Notes: generated from the sequence alone by a model not told the origin. Shown: positions 8,018-14,381, counted from the first letter of the stretch. The stretch: 16,941 nucleotides of DNA from Clostridium sp. AF37-5 (GCF_003477605.1 NZ_QUDR01000033.1:1388-18328), one strand, 5' to 3'. Made by a program: numbers and translations.

Positions 8018-8210
8018 CAACTATTCAGGACTCCCCTGCCCGTATATTCGCATTTTGAACACTTCGTGTTCTTTTTTGCCTTTGACAAGGCTAAAAATGC
8101 TCATATGCGGGCGGGGGAGTCCTATTCGGACCTCATGTAGCAAAATCAATGTTTCTTACGTGCAGGCACGACGCTCCATTGATTTTTTTACATGAAGTCC
8201 TGAATAGTTG
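8018..8210. repeat. Branched inverted-repeat element (possible MITE or structured leader)
   Basis: Perfect 15-bp terminal inverted repeats (8018-8032 and 8196-8210) enclose two large hairpins. Hairpin A pairs 8028-8056 with 8094-8122 and has two further stem-loops at its tip: GAACAC-ttc-GTGTTC (8057-8071) and GCCTT-tgac-AAGGC (about 8078-8091). Hairpin B pairs 8134-8151 with 8177-8194 and carries CGTGC-ag-GCACG (8159-8170). The left terminal arm overlaps hairpin A by GGACT. A second copy of its motif (CTATTC-GGAC at 8122-8131) can also pair with the right arm (8197-8207), so alternative folds compete. TTGTTTT occurs at 8011-8017 and 8208-8214, flanking most of the element like a target duplication, though this is a simple T-rich sequence. 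No transposase or protein is encoded. Confidence 0.8.
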
Positions 8211-8224
8211 TTTTATTATATAAT

Positions 8225-8254
8225 AGTGTATTAAAAAACCTAAGGCTTGTCAAT
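8225..8254 (-). promoter_or_regulatory. Candidate promoter for the GT-C-like membrane protein
   Basis: On the minus strand TTGACA (8254-8249) is followed after 18 bp by TACACT (8230-8225). A second candidate -10, a perfect TATAAT, lies at 8220-8215 but lacks a good -35. Either would place the transcript start at about 8205-8220, giving a leader of over 200 nt that contains the whole inverted-repeat element. The -35 overlaps the -35 of the divergent plus-strand promoter. Confidence 0.5.
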
Positions 8255-8275
8255 GAAGAGGGCATTTGTTATACT
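8247..8275 (+). promoter_or_regulatory. Probable sigma-A promoter for the ycxB-like/tsaE/tsaB operon
   Basis: TTGTCA (8247-8252) and TATACT (8270-8275) are spaced by 17 bp, with TG at 8267-8268 making an extended -10. The expected start is near 8282, about 29 nt before the ycxB-like ATG. The heptamer TTGTCAA at 8247-8253 also serves as part of the minus-strand -35. Confidence 0.75.
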
Positions 8276-8310
8276 GAAATTACGATGCCATTCGGAAAGG
8301 AGAACGAAAG

Positions 8311-8787
8311 ATGTCGATGGATTTTGAATTAAAACTGGATGGGAAAACGATGAGTCGTTTTCTACTTCATTATAATTATACGAAAGCAACCGGGTTATTT
8401 GGTATACTTCTAGGAATTGCTTCTTTGGCAGCAGTATTTATAAAATGGAATATGTGGAATGCAAACCAGCGTGTGGTCTGGATTGTGATTGCGGTTTTGT
8501 TTTTGATTGTTCAGCCGCTTACTCTTGCGAAAAAAGGAAGACGCCAGATGGCACAGGAAGAAATGCAGATTCCTCTGTTCTGCCATATTGATGAGGAAGG
8601 AATTTCCGTGACACAGGGTGAGGCTTCGTCCTCCTGCAAGTGGAGTGATTTGCGCAAGGTGGTGTATCGGAAAAATGAAATGTATTTATTTACGTCAGCA
8701 ATATATGCGACAATTATTACCAGAAATTCCTGTGAGGAAAAATTTGATGAACTGGTGGCATTTGTAAAGGAGAAGACGAAGAAATGA
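8311..8787 (+). CDS. YcxB-like membrane protein
   Basis: A 158-residue protein with two membrane segments (about residues 29-45, FGILLGIASLAAVFIKW, and 54-72, VVWIVIAVLFLIVQP). A cytoplasmic C-terminal domain follows with CHIDEEGISVTQG, SSCKWSDLRKV and MYLFTSAIYATIITR. This matches the YcxB-like C-terminal domain found in many Firmicutes proteins of unknown function, where the pattern 'W..l.kv...........fl' is typical. The ribosome site AAAGGAGA lies just upstream of ATG 8311. The stop overlaps the tsaE start (ATGA, 8784-8787), so the two are translationally coupled. Its role is not known. Coupling to tsaE may only reflect operon economy. Confidence 0.75.
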   Translation: MSMDFELKLDGKTMSRFLLHYNYTKATGLFGILLGIASLAAVFIKWNMWNANQRVVWIVIAVLFLIVQPLTLAKKGRRQMAQEEMQIPLFCHIDEEGISVTQGEASSSCKWSDLRKVVYRKNEMYLFTSAIYATIITRNSCEEKFDELVAFVKEKTKK

Positions 8788-9212
8788 TTTGGCAGAGCAA
8801 TAGTGAGAAAGAAACTTTTGCGGTGGCGGAAGAAATTGCGAGACAGGCATCTCCCGGTGATATTTATTTGCTGGAGGGAGATTTAGGTGTTGGCAAGACT
8901 GTATTTGCCAAAGGATTTGCCCATGGACTGGGAATCACGGAGCCGGTTACAAGCCCGACCTTTACCATTGTTCAGGAGTATCATGAAGGCCGGCTTCCGT
9001 TATATCATTTTGATGTGTACCGGATTGCGGATGTGGAAGAAATGTATGAATTAGACTGTGAAGGTTATTTTTATGGGGACGGTGTGTGCCTGATTGAGTG
9101 GGCGTCGCAGATAAGAGATATTCTGCCGGATGACTGCCATCAGGTAACGATTGCAAAAGATTTGGAAAAAGGATTTGATTTTCGAGAGATAACATTAGAC
9201 GAGATGAGGTGA
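8784..9212 (+). CDS. tsaE: TsaE, ATPase of the t6A37 tRNA modification complex
   Basis: A 142-residue P-loop ATPase. Together with TsaB and TsaD it transfers the threonylcarbamoyl group to A37 of tRNAs that read ANN codons. TsaE drives turnover of the TsaB-TsaD complex in the cytoplasm. Visible motifs are Walker A GDLGVGKT (residues 32-39), the switch-like TSPTFT segment (56-61), HFDVYR (75-80) and the acidic LIEWAS strand. The length is typical for the family. The start ATG overlaps the preceding stop by 4 nt, and tsaB follows immediately. Confidence 0.96.
   Translation: MIWQSNSEKETFAVAEEIARQASPGDIYLLEGDLGVGKTVFAKGFAHGLGITEPVTSPTFTIVQEYHEGRLPLYHFDVYRIADVEEMYELDCEGYFYGDGVCLIEWASQIRDILPDDCHQVTIAKDLEKGFDFREITLDEMR
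9206..9212 (+). promoter_or_regulatory. Ribosome binding site that decides the tsaB start
   Basis: GAGGTGA is a 7-nt complement of the 16S 3' end and lies inside the last codons of tsaE. It is 5 nt before ATG 9218 but only 2 nt before ATG 9215, and it contains GTG 9209, so 9218 is the best-placed start. Confidence 0.7.
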
Positions 9213-9217
9213 AAATG

Positions 9218-9934
9218 ATGAATATATTAGGAATAGACAGTTCCGGACTGGTGGCAAGCGTGGCATTACAGTCGGATGATAAATTGGTTGGAGAGTATAC
9301 CATTCATAATAAGAAAACACATTCCCAGACATTGCTTCCGATGATTCACGATATGTTAGAGATGGCGGATGTCTCTGTAAAAGAACTGGATGCGATTGCG
9401 ATTGCAAGCGGACCTGGTTCTTTTACCGGGCTTCGTATCGGAGCAGCAACTGCAAAAGGATTGGGAGGAGCACTTTCGATTCCTCTTATAGCAGTGCCGA
9501 CATTGGAAGGGCTTGCTTACAATCTTGCGGGTGCGGAGGCGTTGGTCTGCCCAATTATGGATGCAAGAAGGCAGCAGGCGTATTATGGCATCTATGATGT
9601 GTCGAAAGAAGTGCCGGTAGAAATTGAGAAACCGGATGCGGCACCGATTGAAGTGGTTTTACAGAAAGCAAAAGAAACGAAACGGGAAGTCATCTTTTTG
9701 GGGGATGGCGTTCCGGTATTTCAGGAGAAAATCAAACAGTGCGAGGGACTTTTGTGTCGTTTTTGCGCAGACAGTGTGCGGTATCAGAGAGCGTCTTCTG
9801 TCACAGCGCTTGGAAAGAAATATTATGAGCAGGGCAGACAGATGAAGGCAGCGGAGTTTGCTCCAATGTATCTTCGGTTATCGCAGGCGGAGAGAGAACG
9901 CATGGAAAAGGAAAATATTACAACTAGAAGCTGA
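9218..9934 (+). CDS. tsaB: TsaB, t6A37 tRNA modification complex subunit
   Basis: A 238-residue member of the ASKHA-fold TsaB/YeaZ family, which dimerises with TsaD and is needed for t6A synthesis but has no known catalytic site of its own. The N-terminus MNILGIDSSG and the family signature GPGSFTGLRIG (residues 65-75) are clear, as is MDARRQQAYYGIY in the second half. I prefer ATG 9218 on ribosome-site spacing; ATG 9215 or GTG 9209 would add one or three residues. The gene follows tsaE with no gap. In many clostridia rimI (ribosomal protein acetyltransferase) comes next. Here it is absent and a small zinc-ribbon-like gene takes the place. Confidence 0.95.
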   Translation: MNILGIDSSGLVASVALQSDDKLVGEYTIHNKKTHSQTLLPMIHDMLEMADVSVKELDAIAIASGPGSFTGLRIGAATAKGLGGALSIPLIAVPTLEGLAYNLAGAEALVCPIMDARRQQAYYGIYDVSKEVPVEIEKPDAAPIEVVLQKAKETKREVIFLGDGVPVFQEKIKQCEGLLCRFCADSVRYQRASSVTALGKKYYEQGRQMKAAEFAPMYLRLSQAERERMEKENITTRS

Positions 9935-9944
9935 GAAGCCCCTC

Positions 9945-9953
9945 TGTTATAAT
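9945..9953 (+). promoter_or_regulatory. Extended -10 promoter candidate before the small zinc-ribbon gene
   Basis: TGTTATAAT has a perfect TATAAT (9948-9953) preceded by TG at 9945-9946, just after the tsaB stop. No good -35 is visible at 16-18 bp, which is tolerated for extended -10 promoters. The predicted start near 9960 lies downstream of ATG 9952 and so argues against that codon as the translation start. Confidence 0.5.
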
Positions 9954-9984
9954 GTTGCTATCATGTGGAAAGGGGGCAACTGCT

Positions 9985-10200
9985 TTGCTAAAGAGGATTT
10001 GCCAGTGTAATGCATGTGGCCGACAGATTGAAAAAGAGGCGCTTTGGGTGAGAAAAGAGTGGGGATATTTTTCAAAACGGGATTTGGAAGTTCACGAATT
10101 TGCTATTTGTGAGTCATGTTACGAGAAAATGATTGATCAGTTTGTAATACCTGTGAAAAAAACGGAGAAGATTGAAGTGCTCCATGAAGATTTAATTTGA
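9985..10200 (+). CDS. Small putative zinc-ribbon protein
   Basis: A 71-residue protein with two cysteine pairs, CNAC (residues 8-11) and CESC (42-45), separated by a stretch with a conserved-looking aromatic core. This fits a small zinc ribbon; Cys6 is an extra cysteine. I chose TTG 9985 because AAAGGGGG (9969-9976) sits 8 nt before it. ATG 9952, which would give 82 residues, overlaps a perfect TATAAT and has no ribosome site. I do not recognise a named family. It sits between tsaB and ribonuclease Z, where rimI is often found. A role in RNA or tRNA metabolism would be guesswork. Confidence 0.6.
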   Translation: MLKRICQCNACGRQIEKEALWVRKEWGYFSKRDLEVHEFAICESCYEKMIDQFVIPVKKTEKIEVLHEDLI

Positions 10201-10225
10201 AAATATAGGGCAAGTATGATAAAAT
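10197..10225 (+). promoter_or_regulatory. Candidate promoter for ribonuclease Z
   Basis: TTGAAA (10197-10202) overlaps the stop codon of the zinc-ribbon gene and is followed after 17 bp by TAAAAT (10220-10225). Transcription would begin near 10232, about 26 nt before the rnz start. An additional internal promoter is therefore plausible although read-through from tsaB is also likely. Confidence 0.5.
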
Positions 10226-10257
10226 AAGGAAGAATGGGAGAAATGGAGGATTTTACC

Positions 10258-11178
10258 ATGCTGGATGTATGCCTTTTAGGTACCAGTGGCATGATGCCGC
10301 TGCCAAGAAGAGCGCTGACGGCGCTTATGACAAGGTTTAATGGCAGCAGTCTTTTGATTGATTGCGGTGAGGGAACCCAAGTGAGTATTCGGGAAAAGGG
10401 TTTTAGTATGCATGCCATTGACACGATTTGCCTTACGCACGTTCACGGTGACCATGTAAGCGGTCTTCCGGGACTTTTGCTTTCGATGGGAAATGCGGAG
10501 CGGACCGAGCGTTTGACGATAATCGGACCAAAAGGGATGAAAAAAGTGGTGGAGTCACTGCTTGTTGTGGCGCCCGGACTTCCATTTGAAATTGAGTATA
10601 TCGAGTTGACGGAATCGTTCCATCGGTTTGAAATATGTGGCTATATTTTGGAAGCGTTTCGTGTTAAACATACGGTTCCGTGTTATGGTTACAGCCAGAT
10701 TATACAGCGTGCAGGACGATTTGATTCGGAGAAAGCGAAAGCAAATGATGTACCGATGAAAGTTTGGAGTTCCCTGCAAAAGGGGAAAACGGTAGATTGG
10801 GAAGGAAAAACCTATACACCGGATATGGTACTTGGTCCGGCAAGGAAGGGATTGAAGGTTACGTATTGTACGGATACAAGACCGGTTCCTACAATTGTCG
10901 AACACGCGAAAAAGGCAGATTTGTTTATCTGTGAGGGGATGTATGGTGAGCCGGAGATGGTATCAAAGGCGAAAGAAAACCGACATATGATGTTTACGGA
11001 GGCGGCACAGTTGGCAAAAGAAGCGGAGGTTTCTGAATTGTGGCTCACACATTATAGTCCATCATTAATCCGGCCGGATGATTTTATGGAGCCGGTTCGT
11101 AAGATTTTTCCAGCTGCAAAACCGGGAAAGGACAGAAAGTCGGCTTATTTGACGTTTGAAAAGAAAGAAAATGAGTAG
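10258..11178 (+). CDS. rnz: Ribonuclease Z (tRNA 3'-end endonuclease)
   Basis: A 306-residue zinc-dependent beta-lactamase-fold nuclease that cuts precursor tRNAs after the discriminator base so that CCA can be added. Visible motifs are the N-terminal LGTSGMMPLP, LLIDCGEGTQ, the metal-binding HVHGDH (His61, His63, Asp65, His66) followed by GLPGLL, KHTVPCYGY, TDTRPVP, and LTHYSPS with the last metal-ligand histidine. The length fits the short bacterial RNase Z form. ATG 10258 is preferred over ATG 10234 because GGAGG lies about 8 nt before it and MLDVCLLGT is the usual family N-terminus. The next gene starts 21 nt after the stop. Two tRNA genes lacking encoded CCA, the classical substrates of this enzyme, are in the same window. 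Confidence 0.95.
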   Translation: MLDVCLLGTSGMMPLPRRALTALMTRFNGSSLLIDCGEGTQVSIREKGFSMHAIDTICLTHVHGDHVSGLPGLLLSMGNAERTERLTIIGPKGMKKVVESLLVVAPGLPFEIEYIELTESFHRFEICGYILEAFRVKHTVPCYGYSQIIQRAGRFDSEKAKANDVPMKVWSSLQKGKTVDWEGKTYTPDMVLGPARKGLKVTYCTDTRPVPTIVEHAKKADLFICEGMYGEPEMVSKAKENRHMMFTEAAQLAKEAEVSELWLTHYSPSLIRPDDFMEPVRKIFPAAKPGKDRKSAYLTFEKKENE

Positions 11179-11199
11179 TGATATGAGAGGAGGGTGTGC

Positions 11200-11802
11200 A
11201 TGAACCGGAAAGAAAAAAAGAAGAAAAAACGTGGTTTAATTACCTTTTTGATTCTTGTTGTGCTTGTTGTTCTTGGCGTGCTGGCAGTATATTACCAGTA
11301 TATGAAGAAACTGCAGTTGCAGGATACCGTGCATACACCGACGACGGAGACGGAAAAACTGGTTGCAAAAGATATGGATGCCGGATATCCGGAAACTCCG
11401 AAAGAGGTTATTAAACTGTTTGGAAGAATCAACCAGTGTATTTATAATAAAAAATTATCTGACGATGACTTTTCAACGCTTGTTGGAAAACTCCGTGTGC
11501 TTTACTGTGAAAGTCTTCAGAAAAAAAATTCACAGGATAAGATGGAAAGTGAGATTTCGGCAGAGAAGAAAAAATATCCTCCGAAAAAACGCAAGATTAT
11601 TAATTACAGCATAGAAGATGAAAATAAGTTTCAGTATAAAACGATTGATGGAACAGAAATGGTTTATTTGAAGTTTTCCTATTTTGTTCGTACAGACAAT
11701 GATTATAATACGGTGAACTGGTATGCAATTCTTGTAAAAGAAGATGGCAAATGGCGAATCCGTGAGTTTAATCCGCTGAAATCGAAAAAACAAAATCAGT
11801 AG
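11200..11802 (+). CDS. Membrane-anchored protein of unknown function
   Basis: A 200-residue protein with a very basic N-terminus ([12 protein letters not shown]), one hydrophobic helix (about 14-34, [20 protein letters not shown]) and an extracellular domain. That domain contains [22 protein letters not shown], and it ends in a likely beta-sheet with [20 protein letters not shown], reminiscent of NTF2-like or SnoaL-like small domains. Similar proteins beside tsaD occur in Lachnospiraceae, I believe under the DUF6715 label, but I cannot confirm this. AGGAGG at 11188-11193 is 6 nt before ATG 11200, which I prefer over GTG 11194. It lies between rnz (21-nt gap) and tsaD (13-nt gap), so it belongs to the same transcription unit. 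Confidence 0.75.
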   Translation: MNRKEKKKKKRGLITFLILVVLVVLGVLAVYYQYMKKLQLQDTVHTPTTETEKLVAKDMDAGYPETPKEVIKLFGRINQCIYNKKLSDDDFSTLVGKLRVLYCESLQKKNSQDKMESEISAEKKKYPPKKRKIINYSIEDENKFQYKTIDGTEMVYLKFSYFVRTDNDYNTVNWYAILVKEDGKWRIREFNPLKSKKQNQ

Positions 11803-11815
11803 CCCTGTGGCAGAA

Positions 11816-12850
11816 ATGAGGATTGTTTTGGAACAAAAAGATATTACAGTGCTTGCGATTGAGAGTTCCTGTGATGAAACAGCAGCGGCAGTTGTTGTAA
11901 ATGGAAGGAAAGTTCTTTCTAATATTATTGCATCGCAGATTGATATTCACAAACTGTACGGTGGCGTTGTGCCGGAAATTGCTTCGCGCAAGCATATCGA
12001 AAAAATTAATCAGGTTATTGATGAGGCTCTTACAGAAGCCGGAAAGACATTGGATGACATGGACGCGGTCTGTGTCACTTATGGCCCCGGCTTGGTTGGA
12101 GCTTTATTGGTGGGCGTTGGTGCTGCAAAAGCGATTAGTTATGCAGCAGATAAACCTCTTGTCGGCGTGCATCATATTGAAGGACACATATCGGCAAATT
12201 ACATAGCAAATCCGGGATTGGAGCCGCCTTTTTTATGTCTGGTAGCTTCCGGCGGACACAGTCATTTGGTGATTGTGCGCGATTATGGAGAGTATGAGAT
12301 TTTAGGAAGAACAAGAGATGATGCCGCGGGTGAGGCATTTGATAAAGTGGCACGAGCAATTGGCCTTGGATATCCGGGCGGTCCTAAAATTGACCGATTA
12401 TCAAAAGAAGGAAATCCACAGGCAATTGAATTTCCGCGTGCTTCGATTGATGGGGCGCCATATGACTTTAGTTTCAGTGGTGTAAAATCTGCGGTATTAA
12501 ATTATATTAATGGTTGTAAAATGAAAGGTCTTTCTTACTCAGAGGCAGATATTGCGGCGTCGTTCCAGCAGGCGGTTGTGGATGTGCTTGTGAATCATAC
12601 AATGCTTGCGGCAAAAGATTATGGCATTAAGAAAGTAGCAATTGCGGGTGGTGTTGCCTGCAATTCGGGGCTGCGGGAAGGTATGAAAGAGGCTTGCAAA
12701 AAACGAGGGTATTCTTTTTATATGCCGACGCCGATTTTGTGTACGGATAATGCGGCGATGATTGGTGCTGCCGGGTATTATGATTTTGTGAAGGGAGTGC
12801 GCCATGGGCTTGATTTAAATGCGGTGCCTGGACTGAAACTGGGGGAGTAA
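11816..12850 (+). CDS. tsaD: TsaD, catalytic subunit for t6A37 tRNA modification
   Basis: A 344-residue ASKHA-fold protein that transfers threonylcarbamoyl from its AMP ester to A37 of tRNA, working with TsaB and TsaE. Motifs seen: [15 protein letters not shown] near the N-terminus, [25 protein letters not shown], the metal-binding HIEGH (His120 and His124), [32 protein letters not shown] and CTDNAAMIG near the C-terminus. The start is uncertain. ATG 11816 lacks a strong ribosome site, while TTG 11828 has TGAGGA 5 nt upstream and would shorten the protein by four residues. GTG 11807 is also in frame. The stop codon abuts the first of three tandem repeats. Confidence 0.96.
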   Translation: MRIVLEQKDITVLAIESSCDETAAAVVVNGRKVLSNIIASQIDIHKLYGGVVPEIASRKHIEKINQVIDEALTEAGKTLDDMDAVCVTYGPGLVGALLVGVGAAKAISYAADKPLVGVHHIEGHISANYIANPGLEPPFLCLVASGGHSHLVIVRDYGEYEILGRTRDDAAGEAFDKVARAIGLGYPGGPKIDRLSKEGNPQAIEFPRASIDGAPYDFSFSGVKSAVLNYINGCKMKGLSYSEADIAASFQQAVVDVLVNHTMLAAKDYGIKKVAIAGGVACNSGLREGMKEACKKRGYSFYMPTPILCTDNAAMIGAAGYYDFVKGVRHGLDLNAVPGLKLGE

Positions 12851-13024
12851 GCCATGCGACCTCGCAGGAAAAGCCTGCTCAGTCACGGGCTGTCGCCCAA
12901 AACATAGCCCCAAGCCATGCGACCTCGCAGGCAAAGCCTGCTCGGTCACGGGCTGTCGCCCAAAACTCAGCCCCAAGCCATGCGACCTCGCAGGCAAAGC
13001 CTGCTCAGTCACGGGCTGTCGCCC
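12851..13024. repeat. Three tandem GC-rich repeats, 63-bp period
   Basis: Three 48-bp cores (12851-12898, 12914-12961, 12977-13024) are separated by two 15-bp linkers that differ at only a few bases. Cores 1 and 2 each differ from core 3 by one substitution. Every core can form GCAGGC-aaa-GCCTGC (imperfect in unit 1) and GGGC-tgtc-GCCC hairpins, and GCGAC/GTCGC can close an outer stem. The block is far richer in G+C than its surroundings and begins at the base after the tsaD stop codon. Because the period is divisible by three and the unit lacks stops, both strands stay open. I regard that as incidental. Confidence 0.9.
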
Positions 13025-13124
13025 TATAAAAAAGCAAAAGAACAAATTTTTTTACGTGAGCAAGCTCCCGACAAAATTTATTCTTTACTTTTTTGCATGG
13101 CTTGTGGCTTTCGGAAATTTATGC
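13025..13124. other. A/T-rich spacer between repeat array and tRNA promoter
   Basis: About 100 nt containing T-runs and a short weak hairpin (GAGC-aa-GCTC near 13057-13066). I see no gene, and no convincing terminator for the tsaD transcript. Confidence 0.4.
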
Positions 13125-13154
13125 TTGACAAGGTGGGGATGGGGATGATATACT
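13125..13154 (+). promoter_or_regulatory. Promoter of the tRNA-Ser pair
   Basis: A consensus TTGACA (13125-13130) is followed after 18 bp by TATACT (13149-13154). Transcription is expected to begin about 8-10 nt before the first tRNA, consistent with a strong stable-RNA promoter. Confidence 0.8.
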
Positions 13155-13169
13155 GTTCAAGCAGTCTTT

Positions 13170-13255
13170 GGAGAGGTGTCCGAGTGGTTTAAGGAGCCGG
13201 TCTTGAAAACCGGTGACTCCGAAAGGGGCCGTGGGTTCGAATCCCACCTTCTCCG
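13170..13255 (+). tRNA. tRNA-Ser (anticodon UGA)
   Basis: A class II tRNA with acceptor stem GGAGAGG/CTTCTCC (one G-U pair), discriminator G at 13255, anticodon TGA at 13204-13206 in the loop CTTGAAA closed by CCGGT/ACCGG, a long variable arm (GACTCCGAAAGGGGCC region) and T-arm GTGGGTTCGAATCCCAC. It reads UCA. The CCA end is not encoded (TTT follows), so 3' maturation by RNase Z and CCA addition are expected. Confidence 0.97.
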
Positions 13256-13298
13256 TTTATGGTATTTACCATATTATATATTTTAATTTTATTCAGCT

Positions 13299-13387
13299 GG
13301 AGAAGTACCCAAGTGGCTGAAGGGGCTCCCCTGGAAAGGGAGTAGGTCGTTAATAGCGGCGCGAGGGTTCAAATCCCTCCTTCTCCG
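13299..13387 (+). tRNA. tRNA-Ser (anticodon GGA)
   Basis: A class II tRNA with acceptor GGAGAAG/CTTCTCC, discriminator G at 13387, anticodon GGA at 13333-13335 in loop CTGGAAA closed by CTCCC/GGGAG, a long variable arm (AGGTCGTTAATAGCGGC region) and T-arm GAGGGTTCAAATCCCTC. It reads UCC and UCU. CCA is not encoded. It lies 43 nt after the first tRNA-Ser and is probably cotranscribed. A small ATGGTA-tt-TACCAT hairpin lies in the spacer (13259-13272). Confidence 0.97.
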
Positions 13388-13393
13388 TTTTTT

Positions 13394-13433
13394 ACAGTTG
13401 GCATATATATAGATGTGTCGGCTGTTTTTTTTT
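13394..13433 (+). terminator. Intrinsic terminator of the tRNA-Ser operon
   Basis: ACAGTTGGCA (13394-13403) pairs along its full length with TGTCGGCTGT (13416-13425, three G-U pairs) around a 12-nt loop and is followed by an eight-T run. It starts 7 nt after the second tRNA and ends before the AraC gene ribosome site. Confidence 0.8.
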
Positions 13434-13457
13434 CAGATGTTTTGAGGAGGAATGTAA

Positions 13458-14312
13458 ATGTTTGATCATGATTTTCATTTTGGTTTTGAATATTTGAGTG
13501 AGGAAGAAACTTTGGAGGGACCACTCAGGCTTACTGCGCTTGGGGTAGAGACAGAGTGGTATCCGGATAAAGTTACTAAGCACAATGAACGACCTATTTA
13601 TACATACACATTTTTGTATACAATACAAGGAAGTGGGATTGTAGAAGATGAAAAGGGAATTAAACATGTATGTGGGAAAAATCACGCTGCTCTTATCTTT
13701 GAACCGTCGAAGACAAAACGGTATCCGGAGCCTGGAACAAAAGAAAAATGGCGGTACTGCTGGATTATGTTTATTGTTACGAAACAGACTAAGAAATATT
13801 GCAATCAAATACTTGAAAAAGCAGGAATAGTATTTTACATGCCGCCGAACAGCATGGCGATTACGAGCATGGTAGATTTGATTATAAAACGGAGATTGTC
13901 TCTGTTAGACAGCCGGTATTTGATGTTTGCCGGAGCATATGATTTTTTGTGCAAGTTGTCACATGAGATATTGACAGAACGATACAAGTTTTCACCTATG
14001 GTATTAGAGGCAATGAAAATAATTGAAGGACGATTTGAAAGAATTGATGGTATTTTGGAAGTAGCGGAAGAGTTACACGTGTCCCAGAATTATCTGACGA
14101 GAGTATTCAAACAGGAGTGTGGTATGACACCGGTTAAATATCTTCTCAAAGTTCGTCTGAATTATGCAATGGAACTTTTGACAAGCAGTAATGAAACGAT
14201 AAAGGAAATTGCGAAAGAATGCGGCTTTTCCAGTGAAAGTTATTTTGTTAAAGTCTTTCAGAAGAAAATGAGTATTTCGCCTTCAGATTTTCGTCGTAAA
14301 AGAAAAAATTAA
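13458..14312 (+). CDS. AraC-family transcriptional regulator
   Basis: A 284-residue DNA-binding protein. The N-terminal part (about 1-160) has the beta-rich pattern of an AraC-type ligand-binding cupin (PIYTYTFLYTIQGSGIVEDE, then KNHAALIFEPSK). The C-terminal 100 residues form the double helix-turn-helix domain: first helix pair in ILEVAEELHVSQNYLTRVFK (about 198-217), second in IKEIAKECGFSSESYFVKVF (about 248-267), ending in the family motif MSISPSDFRRKR. ATG 13458 follows GAGGAGG by 8 nt. I see no clear promoter of its own beyond the tRNA terminator. The GH43 gene begins 107 nt downstream on the same strand, so local control of a hemicellulase by a sugar-responsive activator is the natural reading, though not proven. 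Confidence 0.92.
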   Translation: MFDHDFHFGFEYLSEEETLEGPLRLTALGVETEWYPDKVTKHNERPIYTYTFLYTIQGSGIVEDEKGIKHVCGKNHAALIFEPSKTKRYPEPGTKEKWRYCWIMFIVTKQTKKYCNQILEKAGIVFYMPPNSMAITSMVDLIIKRRLSLLDSRYLMFAGAYDFLCKLSHEILTERYKFSPMVLEAMKIIEGRFERIDGILEVAEELHVSQNYLTRVFKQECGMTPVKYLLKVRLNYAMELLTSSNETIKEIAKECGFSSESYFVKVFQKKMSISPSDFRRKRKN

Positions 14313-14351
14313 GAATGCACAAAAATTACAATAGAAGCAAAAAAAGTAGAA

Positions 14352-14381
14352 TGGAAACCTCTCTTTTTTATATGTTATGAT
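14352..14381 (+). promoter_or_regulatory. Candidate promoter of the GH43 gene
   Basis: An extended -10 (TGTTATGAT, box TATGAT at 14376-14381) follows a weak -35 (TGGAAA at 14352-14357) at 18 bp. A weak -35 would suit an activator-dependent promoter. The ribosome site of the GH43 gene lies about 25 nt further on. Confidence 0.5.

Noticed and set aside
7991..8020. Upstream TTG start (8020) for the GT-C-like membrane protein
   Set aside because: The extra ten residues are polar, the codon lies inside the inverted repeat, and a strong ribosome site is placed correctly for ATG 7990.
12851..13024. CRISPR array
   Set aside because: The 15-bp spacers are nearly identical to each other, the repeat is too long (48 bp), and no cas genes are nearby. 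It is a tandem repeat.
12815..13192. Open frames over the tandem repeats with 21-residue repeat peptides on both strands
   Set aside because: The 63-bp period is a multiple of three and the unit has no stop, so any frame stays open. One frame overlaps the tsaD end and the other the tRNA promoter region. No ribosome site is seen.
13170..13387. The Ser tRNAs as substrates of the TsaBDE modification encoded next to them
   Set aside because: t6A is placed on tRNAs reading ANN codons (U at anticodon position 36). UGA and GGA anticodons read UCN, so these tRNAs are not expected to carry t6A.
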